From a virus, in IMG/VR virus record IMGVR_UViG_3300002835_001349, positions 1-20,876 of that record: 20,876 bases of DNA; one strand, written 5' to 3'. Position 1 is the stretch's first letter; the number at the start of each line of letters is the position of its first letter. The notes beneath the pieces were generated by a model. That model was not told the DNA's origin. It worked only from the letters and a program-made list of their open reading frames with translations, and did not search any database. Made by a program: the position numbers and the translations under genes. Shown here piece after piece: positions 5,545 to 13,796 of this stretch.

Positions 5545-8064
5545 TTATACCAAGTTTTCATAAGTACTTGCTGAACTTTGTATTCTTAACCCATTTTTAG
5601 ATGCTGACATTTTAGTCTTTCTAAAATCTAGTAGTTCTTGCGCTGTCATTGCTCTTTTTAAAATAGTTAGATGTTTGTAATAACTCCAACATTCGTTACC
5701 ATTATCCCAGCCACCTAACTTCAAATCATAACCGTGTTGAGTTACATAATAATTAGAAGCAATTGTACCATAAGTAATCGTTCTAGTTCTTTGAAGTTTG
5801 TCATTCATCCAAGTTTCTATAGTTAAATTCGTACCAGATTTTACCATTGTTACGCATTGCCAATTCTGAAAGTACGAAGCAGGAGTAATACTGGAGTTAG
5901 TTGTTTGGTATAAATCATCACTATTAAGAGCTTTCCCCCAAAAAATATAACCACCACCTATAGTATTTGAATTACACCCCAATGATTCTAAATTATATCC
6001 AGTTAAATTTGCTTCACCTAGATGAGTACCAATGGGCTTCTTAAAATAACAGATACTCCAGTTAGCGTTCCAGTCTAATCCTATCGAAGTATTTAAGTTG
6101 TACTCTAACGCTGTTCCGCCAACAACATAAACATCTCCTGTTGAAAAACTTGAAGTTGATTGAGTTGGTATTACGGAATTCATAGAATCTTTCCCATTTA
6201 GATCAAGGGGAAAGTAAAAACTATCAGTAGGAGTGATAGGTTTAACTTCAATACTTTTCGTAATTAATGTATCGGATGTTATAGAATGAGTACCTTTAGC
6301 TAAAGTTTTTATTTCACCTGCTGATAGTGCTCTGTTATATATCGAGAGATTCTTAATAATCCAACTATAGCTAAATCTAAAGAAATCCGATGGCAAATCA
6401 GAGATAGTATATGTTACAGCTGATGCAACTAGAGTATTATTAATATACATAGAATATCCACTTGTGGTATCCCATACCCACGTAAATGAGTTCCATGCAT
6501 TTTGTATAATATACGGAATAGTATTAATAGTTCTATATGTAGATCCGTCTCTTAAAAACATTGTTTCTGGTATAACGTTATTAGCACTTTTTCTAAGCAT
6601 AAGAAATCTATTAGATGCTGGTGTTGTAAAATCTAACATATCAATATAACCAGTTGTACTATATAATTCAGGATAAATATAAGTTTCAAAATGAAAAGTA
6701 CCAACGGATGGATTTATAGACTTTGCTGAGTATTGTAAATATCCAGCACCTCTACTTCCATTTACATATTCCGTTGCAGATGCTTTTTTTTCTAATTGCC
6801 AATCTCTATAATATACAGTGCCATTATTATCGAGGTCAAGTCTTGTTCCAATATTAACTGTTGCTGCATTTATGAATGTATAAGTAAGGCTTAATTTTAC
6901 CCAACCATCCCACGGATTAACAATAATAGTTTTTTGTGGAATTTGAACATAAGCATTACTAGAATTGAGCTCAAATATATACATTTGAACACTAGCCCCA
7001 ACAGTTTCAGAGCGAACATATACAGTGTTTGTCCAAGTATCCCCCGCAATAGATGGAGTGAGAGCAAAGTTACTAGAGCTAAAATAACTTTCAGCACCAG
7101 AACTATTTGTATGTCTTAATACATTTCTTCCCAATGTATTATCATATACTATTGATAATGCACCATTGGCTGCTGATAAATAAGGCTGACGTAACCCATT
7201 TGAAAAATCACCATATGGTATTATATTAGTAGTAGCACTTTCTATCGCAACACCATTAAATGTTTTTGTATTACTTGTATCCGTCACCGGATTAGTTACA
7301 TTACCTTCGCCAGATAATAAATCATCTAAGCTTGGCTCTGTGCCATCACATAGATCAACTCTTGGGTATGCCCATTGCTGATTTGTTTCTGCTAATGTAG
7401 AATAATACAAATACGTTCGTAAAGATGTCGTTGTCGCCGTTGGGGAAAATTTCAAAGATGTTATGGATTGTAACTTCACTTTCTGTAAATTGTATACACC
7501 TGCATCTTCAACTGGGTAAACATTTCCGATATCAGAAGGGTATATATAAGCTACATATAATCTCCAATCAGACCCAGCTATACCACCAGACCAAAAATAC
7601 GGATTGGTGTTTACAGTGTTTGCTACTATATTATAAACTGAAGAATTGGTGGCGCACCCGAAATACCCAGTACCATTTCCCGCTACTTTGCGTCTAATCC
7701 ATACCGAAAATCTATATTTTTTAGTTCTATCGATAGTGAATGAAGAACCATCCCATCCACCATCAGGATCCGATGCTACATCATTTCCAAGTGCTTGCCA
7801 AATAGCTTGCGGTTCTCCAAATGGTCCAATATCTTCAACGATACTATTTTCAGAGGAAGTTCCATTTTGATTGAACCCAACTTGCGAACCAGTGGTTCCA
7901 ATTGTCCATGTGGAATAATCTATTTTATTCAAATATCCTATTCCTTTTGTCGACCCATCAAATGGGTAATGAGCCACTAATCCGTTTGTTACTAATGGTA
8001 AACGAGTGTCTATAGATTTAGATACTCTTAATTCACCATCATTTGTCAATCTTCCTGCTATCAT
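5545..8064 (-). CDS. Fibre protein with laminin-G-like and carbohydrate-binding-like domains, 839 aa
   Basis: This is a large multidomain virion protein, probably a glycan-binding fibre or tip. After an N-terminal leader with G-L-V-A-H-Y-P-F-D-G (about 28-37) come two jelly-roll regions resembling carbohydrate-binding modules: about 110-235 (K-Y-R-F-S-V-W-I-R-R-K) and about 280-428 (N-I-I-P-Y-G-D-F-S-N-G to Y-Y-R-D-W-Q-L-E). Two concanavalin/laminin-G-like domains follow: about 452-590 (G-T-F-H-F-E-T-Y-I-Y-P to N-L-S-I-Y-N-R-A-L-S-A-G-E-I) and about 614-817 (F-Y-F-P-L-D-L-N-G to L-T-I-L-K-R-A-M-T-A-Q-E-L). The closing N-R-A-L-S-x-x-E and K-R-A-M-T-x-x-E-L motifs are typical of LamG ends. Two hand-counted 60-base samples gave 28% and 33% GC, lower than the terminase region. 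The start follows AAAGGAATTATAATG, 13 bases after the 1016-aa gene. Confidence 0.85.
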   Translation of the reverse strand: MIAGRLTNDGELRVSKSIDTRLPLVTNGLVAHYPFDGSTKGIGYLNKIDYSTWTIGTTGSQVGFNQNGTSSENSIVEDIGPFGEPQAIWQALGNDVASDPDGGWDGSSFTIDRTKKYRFSVWIRRKVAGNGTGYFGCATNSSVYNIVANTVNTNPYFWSGGIAGSDWRLYVAYIYPSDIGNVYPVEDAGVYNLQKVKLQSITSLKFSPTATTTSLRTYLYYSTLAETNQQWAYPRVDLCDGTEPSLDDLLSGEGNVTNPVTDTSNTKTFNGVAIESATTNIIPYGDFSNGLRQPYLSAANGALSIVYDNTLGRNVLRHTNSSGAESYFSSSNFALTPSIAGDTWTNTVYVRSETVGASVQMYIFELNSSNAYVQIPQKTIIVNPWDGWVKLSLTYTFINAATVNIGTRLDLDNNGTVYYRDWQLEKKASATEYVNGSRGAGYLQYSAKSINPSVGTFHFETYIYPELYSTTGYIDMLDFTTPASNRFLMLRKSANNVIPETMFLRDGSTYRTINTIPYIIQNAWNSFTWVWDTTSGYSMYINNTLVASAVTYTISDLPSDFFRFSYSWIIKNLSIYNRALSAGEIKTLAKGTHSITSDTLITKSIEVKPITPTDSFYFPLDLNGKDSMNSVIPTQSTSSFSTGDVYVVGGTALEYNLNTSIGLDWNANWSICYFKKPIGTHLGEANLTGYNLESLGCNSNTIGGGYIFWGKALNSDDLYQTTNSSITPASYFQNWQCVTMVKSGTNLTIETWMNDKLQRTRTITYGTIASNYYVTQHGYDLKLGGWDNGNECWSYYKHLTILKRAMTAQELLDFRKTKMSASKNGLRIQSSASTYENLV

Positions 8065-8077
8065 TATAATTCCTTTA

Positions 8078-11000
8078 TTAGTTAATTATAAAGTCTATTG
8101 AAGACTGTGTTGCGTTGTAAACCATAGACGCCTGCTGAGTACTTCCAATATTTATAGAAGTTGTAGCATTAATTACTGGAGCAGTTACAACACCGTCATC
8201 CAAGTCAATTTTAGCTTTTGTTACACCAGCACCATGAAATTCTAATGCATTATCTGTAGTATTCCAATACATACCCCAATTCGTAGCAGTGGCTAACCAA
8301 TATCTATTAGAATCGTCATTAAAAATAGTTCCAGTTAATGTACCACCAGTTAGTGATAATTTAGTTGTATCGCTCGGGTGTACGTGGTCAGCTCTTGCCG
8401 CCGTTGTACCAGTTCCTATTGCAGCAGTACCATTAGTTAATGGAGTTGTACTAGATAAACCAGTGATTGAATTAAAACTTGTTCCAGTTGCTACACCTAA
8501 TCCTGTTACATTACCTGTAAAAACTGGTGAAGCAATATTAGCTTTTAAAGCAATAGCACTAGCTTGAGCAGTACTTACAGGCTTATTTGCATCAGACGTA
8601 TTATCAGCACTCCCCAGTCCTACGTCAGCTTTAACCAAAGTGATTACACCAGTTTTACCAGCTACACTATCTACAGCACCAGAAGTAATATAAACATATG
8701 CAGAACCACTCCAACGATACGTTTTATTAGTGGCTAAGTCAACATAAATTTTACCAGTCTCTCCTGTAGCAGGGAATGAGGCTAAATTTGCACCTTCAAT
8801 AACATCATCCACATAAGAAGGCAATCTAGCAGCATCAATTGTACCTGTAGTAATTTTACTAGCATCTAGAACTGGAATATCAGATGCGCTTAATGTAGTA
8901 CCAGAAGTAACTCTTCCGTAAACATCAGTAGTTACTTTAGAGTAACTACCTGCTGTTCCCGCAGTCGCCAAAGAAATAGTTGGGCTCCACCCTTCATCAG
9001 CAGTCCCAGTTACCGCTATACCAGTACCAGCTGTATTTCCAGCAACATAGTTACCAGTTGTATCAGTACCAAGAGCTACTGAATTTGCTGCCACAGTAGT
9101 TGTGATTGCCGCATTTGCACTACCATCAAACGAAACAGAACCAGTAACATCACCCGTCAAACTTATTGTTCTAGCAGTTCCTAACTTAGTAGCAGTCGCT
9201 GCATTACCAGTTGTTGATTGATTGAACGTAGGCCAAGTTTGACCTCCAGCAAATACAACTGCACCTGTTAATGTACCACCAGCAAGAGGTAGTTTAGTAC
9301 TATCAGCTACTGTGATATTAGCTGTGCCATCAAAAGATACACCATTGATTGTTCTAGCTGTAGTTAATTTAGTTGCCGAAAGAACATTTTTAGCGCTATC
9401 AGCAGTATTATCTACGTTCCCAAGTCCTACCATAGTTTTAGTAACACCAGTAACAGTACCAGTAAATGTAGGTGAAGCTAATGGTGCTTTCAAATCAAGC
9501 GCTGTTTGGGTAGCTGTTGAAATCGGCTTACTAGCATCAGCAGTGTTATCCACGCTTCCTAGCCCTACGTCCGCTTTTGCGAGTACTACCGCACCAGTGC
9601 GTCCAGCGACACTTGCCACTGTATTTACTTGCGCCCCTGCTGCGATTCCTGCTAATTTAGTTTTTTCTGCTGATGTATAATCTTCAGTAGAAAGACCTTT
9701 ACCTGTTACTTTATCTACTTTAGCATTTAAAGCCGTTTGGGTAGCAGTACTAATCGGTTTATTAGCATCAGAAGTATTATCTACTGAACCAAGTCCAACA
9801 TCACCTTTTACTAGAGTTACAACACCTGCTTTACCAGCAACCGAATCAACTGCTCCTGATGTGATATAAACATAAGCAGAGCCTGACCATCTATAAGTTT
9901 TATTAGTATCTAATGCTACATAAATCTTACCTGTCGTACCTGCACTCGGGAATCCAGCTAGGTTAGCGAATTCAAGGACGTCATCTACATACGAAGGTAA
10001 TTGAGAACTAGGTACTAGTCCTCCAGCATCTAATGTAGCAACTCCGTTGGCTACACCTAAGAGACTACTAGCTACACGAGCTGTTGTATCTACTGCATTG
10101 ATAGTAATGTTAGCAGTGCCATCAAAAGCTACACCGTTAATAGTGCGTGCAGTAGCTAGCTTCGTTGCAGTACCAGCGTTGCCAGTAATAGTCGTTTGGT
10201 CTCCTGTATTAGAACCAGACAATGTAGTAATGCCTAATTTAGTTTTAATAGTAGTGACTGTCTCATCACCTGTATTTGTTCCACTGATAGCGTCTAACTT
10301 GGTTTTATCTGTGCTAGCCATAAGACCGTTTGCAGATGTAGTAGCAACTGAGGTAGATGCTTTTCCGTTCCAAGTTGTTTTTTCTGTATCAGTAACGAAA
10401 CGGTTTGACGCGTCCTGCGTAATGATAGATGCTGGGTGAGATGCTGGGTGTGTATATACTGTATCAGTAAACACTGCTCCTGCAGGTACATTAGTTAGTA
10501 CTTGTGCATCGTCCACTTTTCCGTCTAGTGCCGTCTGAGTAGCAGTAGAAATAGGCTTTAACAAGTCAGTTGTATTATCTACATTTGATAACCCAACATC
10601 AGCTTTAACTAAAGAAACCACTCCAGTTTTACCTGCTACACTAGCAACAGTATTAACCTGAGCGCCTGTTGCAATACCACCCAACTTAGTTTTCTCTACT
10701 GAAGTATAATCTTCTGTAGATAAACCTTTGCCAGTTACTTTATCAACTTTGTTACTAACAACACTTGTAAGAGCAGCTACTGCACCTTGGTCGGTAACTA
10801 GTTGATCTGCAATTTCTTTAAATGTATCTAATGTAGCTGGAGCCAACGCCGTTAACACTGCAATTTTAGAATCAACCTGAGATCCAGTTTGGAAACCAGA
10901 ATCATTAGTCAGATCGCTTACATTTGTAGGTATTGCTGAATCTACTTCAGTCTTTGTATATGTTGTAGCTTTATCAGCTTTGCCTGAAATATCCGTAGCA

Positions 11001-11128
11001 GGAGCAAGTTCTACTATCTTCGCATCAGTTTCAGTCTTTGTATATGTAGAGCTCTGGTTTGCCTTAAGCGTTAACTCGTCATTTCTGATTGTCTTAAACT
11101 CCTGCGCTATCCGTTGTGCTAAGTTCAT
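8078..11128 (-). CDS. Long repeat-rich tail fibre protein, 1016 aa
   Basis: The sequence is built from fibre-shaft modules. These include Y-T-K-T-E-T-D-A-K-I trimer leader units, V-A-G-K-T-G-V-V-x-L followed by K-A-D-V-G-L, S-V-D-N-T-S-D-A-N-K-P-I-S-T-A-T-Q, T-A-R-T-I-N-G-V-x-F-D-G-T-A-N-I-T, and G-G-T-L-T-G. Residues about 377-458 and 769-850 are copies of one ~82-residue module (S-Y-V-D-D-V at its start, Y-R-W-S-G-S-A-Y-V-Y-I inside), encoded by a 245-base direct repeat. The C-terminus carries F-N-S-I-T-G-L and A-R-A-D-H-V-H-P, shared with the 328-aa fibre, then a short tip. Its ATG overlaps the stop of the 199-aa gene (ATGA). It is expected to form a long trimeric shaft whose folding may need the downstream small proteins. 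Assignment to a particular fibre position is inference. Confidence 0.9.
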   Translation of the reverse strand: MNLAQRIAQEFKTIRNDELTLKANQSSTYTKTETDAKIVELAPATDISGKADKATTYTKTEVDSAIPTNVSDLTNDSGFQTGSQVDSKIAVLTALAPATLDTFKEIADQLVTDQGAVAALTSVVSNKVDKVTGKGLSTEDYTSVEKTKLGGIATGAQVNTVASVAGKTGVVSLVKADVGLSNVDNTTDLLKPISTATQTALDGKVDDAQVLTNVPAGAVFTDTVYTHPASHPASIITQDASNRFVTDTEKTTWNGKASTSVATTSANGLMASTDKTKLDAISGTNTGDETVTTIKTKLGITTLSGSNTGDQTTITGNAGTATKLATARTINGVAFDGTANITINAVDTTARVASSLLGVANGVATLDAGGLVPSSQLPSYVDDVLEFANLAGFPSAGTTGKIYVALDTNKTYRWSGSAYVYITSGAVDSVAGKAGVVTLVKGDVGLGSVDNTSDANKPISTATQTALNAKVDKVTGKGLSTEDYTSAEKTKLAGIAAGAQVNTVASVAGRTGAVVLAKADVGLGSVDNTADASKPISTATQTALDLKAPLASPTFTGTVTGVTKTMVGLGNVDNTADSAKNVLSATKLTTARTINGVSFDGTANITVADSTKLPLAGGTLTGAVVFAGGQTWPTFNQSTTGNAATATKLGTARTISLTGDVTGSVSFDGSANAAITTTVAANSVALGTDTTGNYVAGNTAGTGIAVTGTADEGWSPTISLATAGTAGSYSKVTTDVYGRVTSGTTLSASDIPVLDASKITTGTIDAARLPSYVDDVIEGANLASFPATGETGKIYVDLATNKTYRWSGSAYVYITSGAVDSVAGKTGVITLVKADVGLGSADNTSDANKPVSTAQASAIALKANIASPVFTGNVTGLGVATGTSFNSITGLSSTTPLTNGTAAIGTGTTAARADHVHPSDTTKLSLTGGTLTGTIFNDDSNRYWLATATNWGMYWNTTDNALEFHGAGVTKAKIDLDDGVVTAPVINATTSINIGSTQQASMVYNATQSSIDFIIN
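8580..8824. repeat. Copy 2 of 245-base direct repeat inside the long fibre gene
   Basis: This stretch is a diverged direct copy of 9756-10000, seen by reading both nucleotide blocks side by side. Both run from a GC-T-TATT-GCATCA segment to a CATCATC/GTCATC-ACATA-GAAGG segment with the same length. The encoded peptides share Y-R-W-S-G-S-A-Y-V-Y-I and S-G-A-V-D-S-V-A-G-K. It is a duplicated shaft module. Confidence 0.8.
9756..10000. repeat. Copy 1 of 245-base direct repeat inside the long fibre gene
   Basis: This is the partner of 8580-8824, in the same orientation and reading frame. Differences are mostly at third codon positions, which suggests an old duplication kept under protein-level selection. 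Shorter related units (the D-V-G-L-x-x-V-D-N-T module) occur elsewhere in the gene. Confidence 0.8.
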
Positions 11129-11724
11129 GTTAATGCTCCTTCAAATTCAAGTATATTCCCTAGTGCAGAATCAGCTGCAGAAATACTATCTTCTATTAGA
11201 GCAATCTTATCAGACACTCCCTTAAATGTATCTAGGTCTACTGGAGCACCAGCAACCATGTCAGCAATCTTACTGTCAACGTACGACGTTATTTGTTGAG
11301 TAACAGAACCATATGCATACGTATAACGTAATTTATAGCCATCGTATAATCCAAGACCACTAATCAATGTAGGAGTTACGATTACATCCTCAAGACGAAG
11401 CTCGTTAATGATCGTGGTTCCATCAACTACATAGATGTCCCATATAACATTATTACTAGGCACATTTTGTGGAATAATTTTACCCGCTACGATGTTGGAC
11501 TCAACAGTCTCAAAAGACATTGTTTCAACTGTAGATTTACTTATCAGTAACCATTTATTAAGTTGCGCACTCCAACGATACGTTGCAACACCACTACCTG
11601 CATCTGGATCAGAAATTGCATCTAATACAGTAACAACCATATTGTCTATTTTTTTATCTATACTATTTCTATCACTTATAGTATCTACTGTGCGATCTGC
11701 ATTTTTATACAAAACAATAGCCAT
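11125..11724 (-). CDS. Fibre-base or connector protein, 199 aa
   Basis: The start is placed at the ATG at 11724, preceded by GAGGAGAGG, rather than at an upstream TTG that would include the ribosome binding site. The N-terminal part (M-A-I-V-L-Y-K-N-A-D-R-T-V-D) is unlike the shaft repeats. It contains Y-R-W-S-A-Q-L-N-K-W-L, similar to the Y-R-W-S-G-S-A-Y-V-Y units of the next fibre gene. The C-terminal part, S-Y-V-D-S-K-I-A-D-M and D-L-D-T-F-K-G-V-S-D-K-I, matches the L-D-T-F-K-E-I-A-D module common in phage fibres. It probably anchors or caps the 1016-aa fibre, to which it is coupled by a four-base overlap. It begins after the largest internal gap of the window, so it may head a transcription unit of its own. 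Confidence 0.75.
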   Translation of the reverse strand: MAIVLYKNADRTVDTISDRNSIDKKIDNMVVTVLDAISDPDAGSGVATYRWSAQLNKWLLISKSTVETMSFETVESNIVAGKIIPQNVPSNNVIWDIYVVDGTTIINELRLEDVIVTPTLISGLGLYDGYKLRYTYAYGSVTQQITSYVDSKIADMVAGAPVDLDTFKGVSDKIALIEDSISAADSALGNILEFEGALT

Positions 11725-11753
11725 TAACCTCTCCTCATGATTTAACAAATTTT

Positions 11754-11784
11754 TAAATAGACAAATAATATACGTCTATATTTA
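11754..11784. promoter_or_regulatory. AT-rich inverted repeat upstream of the 199-aa gene
   Basis: The left arm TAAATAGAC (11754-11762) and right arm GTCTATATTTA (11774-11784) are complementary with a two-base bulge, around an 11-base AT-rich centre. It lies 30 bases before the start of the 199-aa gene on the minus strand. Possible meanings are an operator, a promoter-proximal structure or a weak hairpin. No convincing sigma-70 pair with standard spacing is seen. Confidence 0.35.
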
Positions 11785-11807
11785 AGTGGTAAGTGTCGCA
11801 ATATATC

Positions 11808-11843
11808 GTTGCTAATAGGCAACAGTAGGCTCGAAAGCCCACT
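11808..11843 (-). terminator. Two adjacent hairpins after the 451-aa fibre gene
   Basis: On the minus-strand RNA, an 8-bp stem with one G-U pair (arms 11836-11843 and 11824-11831) closes a UUCG loop. It is directly followed by a second 5-bp stem GTTGC/GCAAC (11819-11823 and 11808-11812) with a six-base loop. The first begins 18 bases after the stop of the 451-aa gene. There is no run of T after either stem, so intrinsic termination is not certain. The pair may instead protect or mark an RNA end, or reduce read-through into the 199-aa gene. Confidence 0.45.
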
Positions 11844-11860
11844 ATATACTATTTTAAAGC

Positions 11861-13216
11861 TTACTCTGCAGTATATGGATACTGAACAGTAACAGCTTTG
11901 CCATCAAATTGTCCAGTTGTATTTGGGTGCAATTGATATTCTTTACCTGATACAAGTGTTACAGGAATGTCGTAAGATACGAACAATTCATCAGTGTGAC
12001 GAACAGTTGCAAAGTTGAAGATCATTCCATTCTTTGGAGTATGCGTAAGAGTGATTTTATCAGCAGCTACAGATAGTCCTTCAGTATAGAAAATAGCTCC
12101 ACCAACTGTAATTGCGCTATCTACTTCTGCTTTGCTATAAACACTGATGTTGGTGCGAGCAGTAGCAACATTGGTAAGATCAGAAAGGTTGTTAGCTTTT
12201 ACAAGTTTTGTACCTTCAGCAGCAATAGCACGAGTTTCTTCTGCAGTAATAAGACCTTCAAGGCGAGTTACTTCAGATTCACGATCTGCAATCTCATCAT
12301 CCAATAGACCTTCGATACGTCCTTCTTCTGCAACACGTGCGTTATGCTCAGTAGCAGCAGCAGCCTCGATAGCAGATTTAGCATCAGCAACAGATTTAGC
12401 TACAGAACCTACAGTGCTTACATCTCCATTAAGAACATTAATCGCATCTTCTACTTCTTCAAGAGTATCGAATGCTTCAGAAACAGAACCTTTAAGTTCA
12501 TTTTTTGCATCTGTAATTTTATTTGTAATTGCAGACAATACATCAGTATCTGGATCAACATTGATATAATCAGCAATTTCTTTCAATGTGTTAAGTGCTT
12601 CAGGAGCAGCATTAATAACATCAGAGATAGCTTTAGCCATAGAACCTTCGACAGTACTATCACCTTCAATAATATCAAGACGACCTTCGATAGCAGTAAT
12701 ATCAGAACTTGCACTAGCGTTCAATGAATCAGCGTAACTATTTGCATCAGCAAGAGCTTTAGCGATTGAACCAACAGTAGAAGCATCACCTTCTACAACA
12801 TCCAAGCGTCCAGACAATCCTAGATCAACATCTTCAAGTTCAGAGACCTTTTCAGCAAAACTTGCAACAACTTCATTAATAGAAGCAACGATATTACTTT
12901 TTGCAGCAGTAGTCAACTCAGAAAGAGTGCCCTCTACACCTTTAGCACGATCATCAGCAGCTTTAATTGCAGCATCAAGCTTAACGTCAGCATCTCCAAG
13001 AGAAACAGCAGCAGCAATATAGTTACTTGAACCATTTACAACATATGCACCATCAGCAGCTAAGCCAGCACCAACTTGAGAAGCATCAACTTCTGTTTGA
13101 AGAGCAGTATCTTTAGTACTACGAGCAGCAGCTTCATTATCGATATTTGTTTGTAGAGTAGTAAGACTTGTTTCCAAACCGTATACAGTACTTTTTGAAC
13201 GAGTTAAAACAGCCAT
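11861..13216 (-). CDS. Coiled-coil tail fibre or appendage protein, 451 aa
   Basis: The N-terminal 370 residues are strongly helical with Ala-, Glu- and Asp-rich heptad-like spacing, as in fibre stalks. A repeated unit is visible at about 142-165 (E-G-D-A-S-T-V-G-S-I-A-K-A-L), 183-203 (E-G-D-S-T-V-E-G-S-M-A-K-A) and 263-285 (N-G-D-V-S-T-V-G-S-V-A-K-S). Between them lies A-P-E-A-L-N-T-L-K-E-I-A-D, a module shared with many phage fibres and with the next two fibre genes. The last 80 residues form a separate beta-rich domain (G-G-A-I-F-Y-T-E-G to V-T-V-Q-Y-P-Y), a likely tip or assembly domain. The start follows AAGGAG. The gene ends at the tandem hairpins, so it may close one transcription unit. 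Confidence 0.8.
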   Translation of the reverse strand: MAVLTRSKSTVYGLETSLTTLQTNIDNEAAARSTKDTALQTEVDASQVGAGLAADGAYVVNGSSNYIAAAVSLGDADVKLDAAIKAADDRAKGVEGTLSELTTAAKSNIVASINEVVASFAEKVSELEDVDLGLSGRLDVVEGDASTVGSIAKALADANSYADSLNASASSDITAIEGRLDIIEGDSTVEGSMAKAISDVINAAPEALNTLKEIADYINVDPDTDVLSAITNKITDAKNELKGSVSEAFDTLEEVEDAINVLNGDVSTVGSVAKSVADAKSAIEAAAATEHNARVAEEGRIEGLLDDEIADRESEVTRLEGLITAEETRAIAAEGTKLVKANNLSDLTNVATARTNISVYSKAEVDSAITVGGAIFYTEGLSVAADKITLTHTPKNGMIFNFATVRHTDELFVSYDIPVTLVSGKEYQLHPNTTGQFDGKAVTVQYPYTAE

Positions 13217-13245
13217 ATGTGGCTCCTTATGTTATTAAAATTTGT

Positions 13246-13458
13246 CTATTCAGACTTAGAGGTTAATGACGCAAGTAGTTTTACAGTACGTCTTATCTCT
13301 TTGAGTATAGGTTTGTGTCCTAACTCATATTCTTCTTTAGCCTGCGTATATTGAGCAGGAGTCATACAGACTAATATCTGATTCCTGCCAACTACAAACT
13401 CATACCCTTTAACAATGTTGAGCCAGGCAATAAAATAATGATCGTTTAATTTTATCAC
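13246..13458 (-). CDS. Unknown 70-aa protein of the fibre operon
   Basis: This is a small basic protein without recognised domains. The start is a GTG at 13458. A strong AAGGAG lies five to seven bases before it and is formed by the last codons of the 102-aa gene, which decides the start. The protein has a hydrophobic N-terminal part (F-I-A-W-L-N-I-V) and a helical C-terminal part with basic residues (L-K-E-I-R-R-T-V-K-L-L). It sits between two fibre genes, so a role in fibre attachment or folding is possible but unsupported. Confidence 0.6.
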   Translation of the reverse strand: MIKLNDHYFIAWLNIVKGYEFVVGRNQILVCMTPAQYTQAKEEYELGHKPILKEIRRTVKLLASLTSKSE

Positions 13459-13460
13459 AC

Positions 13461-13769
13461 TTACTCCTTATATGTTAAGTAGGAAACTATACAATACATT
13501 CCCTTTACGTTATCTGAACTATCAAATAGCACATGTGTACCATTTGTAGTAACTGTAACTTCTTTAGATATCATACTAGACTCAGCACTATCAAACAACA
13601 ATGCCATGTTCCATACTATGTTGCCAAGAGCTAAGCTTGGGAGCAAAGCTGTACTATTTTCAGATATCAATATCTTCTCAGTGGTTCTAAGTAGTGAATT
13701 TTCTACGCTATTAGTACCATATGTAATCTGCTTACTGTCTTCTCTTATGAGTGCTCGAATTCTACTCAT
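13461..13769 (-). CDS. Unknown 102-aa structural-type protein
   Basis: No family is recognised. The protein has a polar N-terminus (M-S-R-I-R-A-L-I-R-E-D) and a C-terminal half that looks beta-rich (E-V-T-V-T-T-N-G-T-H-V-L-F-D, ending with Y-C-I-V-S-Y-L-T-Y). A start at 13769 follows AAAGGAG by about ten bases. The gene lies in the same operon between the 809-aa stalk and the 451-aa fibre, and a small virion or connector protein is the simplest reading. Confidence 0.6.
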   Translation of the reverse strand: MSRIRALIREDSKQITYGTNSVENSLLRTTEKILISENSTALLPSLALGNIVWNMALLFDSAESSMISKEVTVTTNGTHVLFDSSDNVKGMYCIVSYLTYKE

Positions 13770-13796
13770 TTAGGGGTTACTCCTTTAGTTGTTATA

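Noticed and set aside
9312-10439. Plus-strand open frames of 122 and 130 residues opposite the long fibre gene
   Set aside because: Their Val/Pro/Ala-rich products are the antisense of the shaft repeats; no start signal or family match is seen.
12147-12727. Plus-strand open frames of 140 and 127 residues opposite the coiled-coil fibre gene
   Set aside because: They overlap each other in different frames and reflect the alanine- and serine-rich sense strand.
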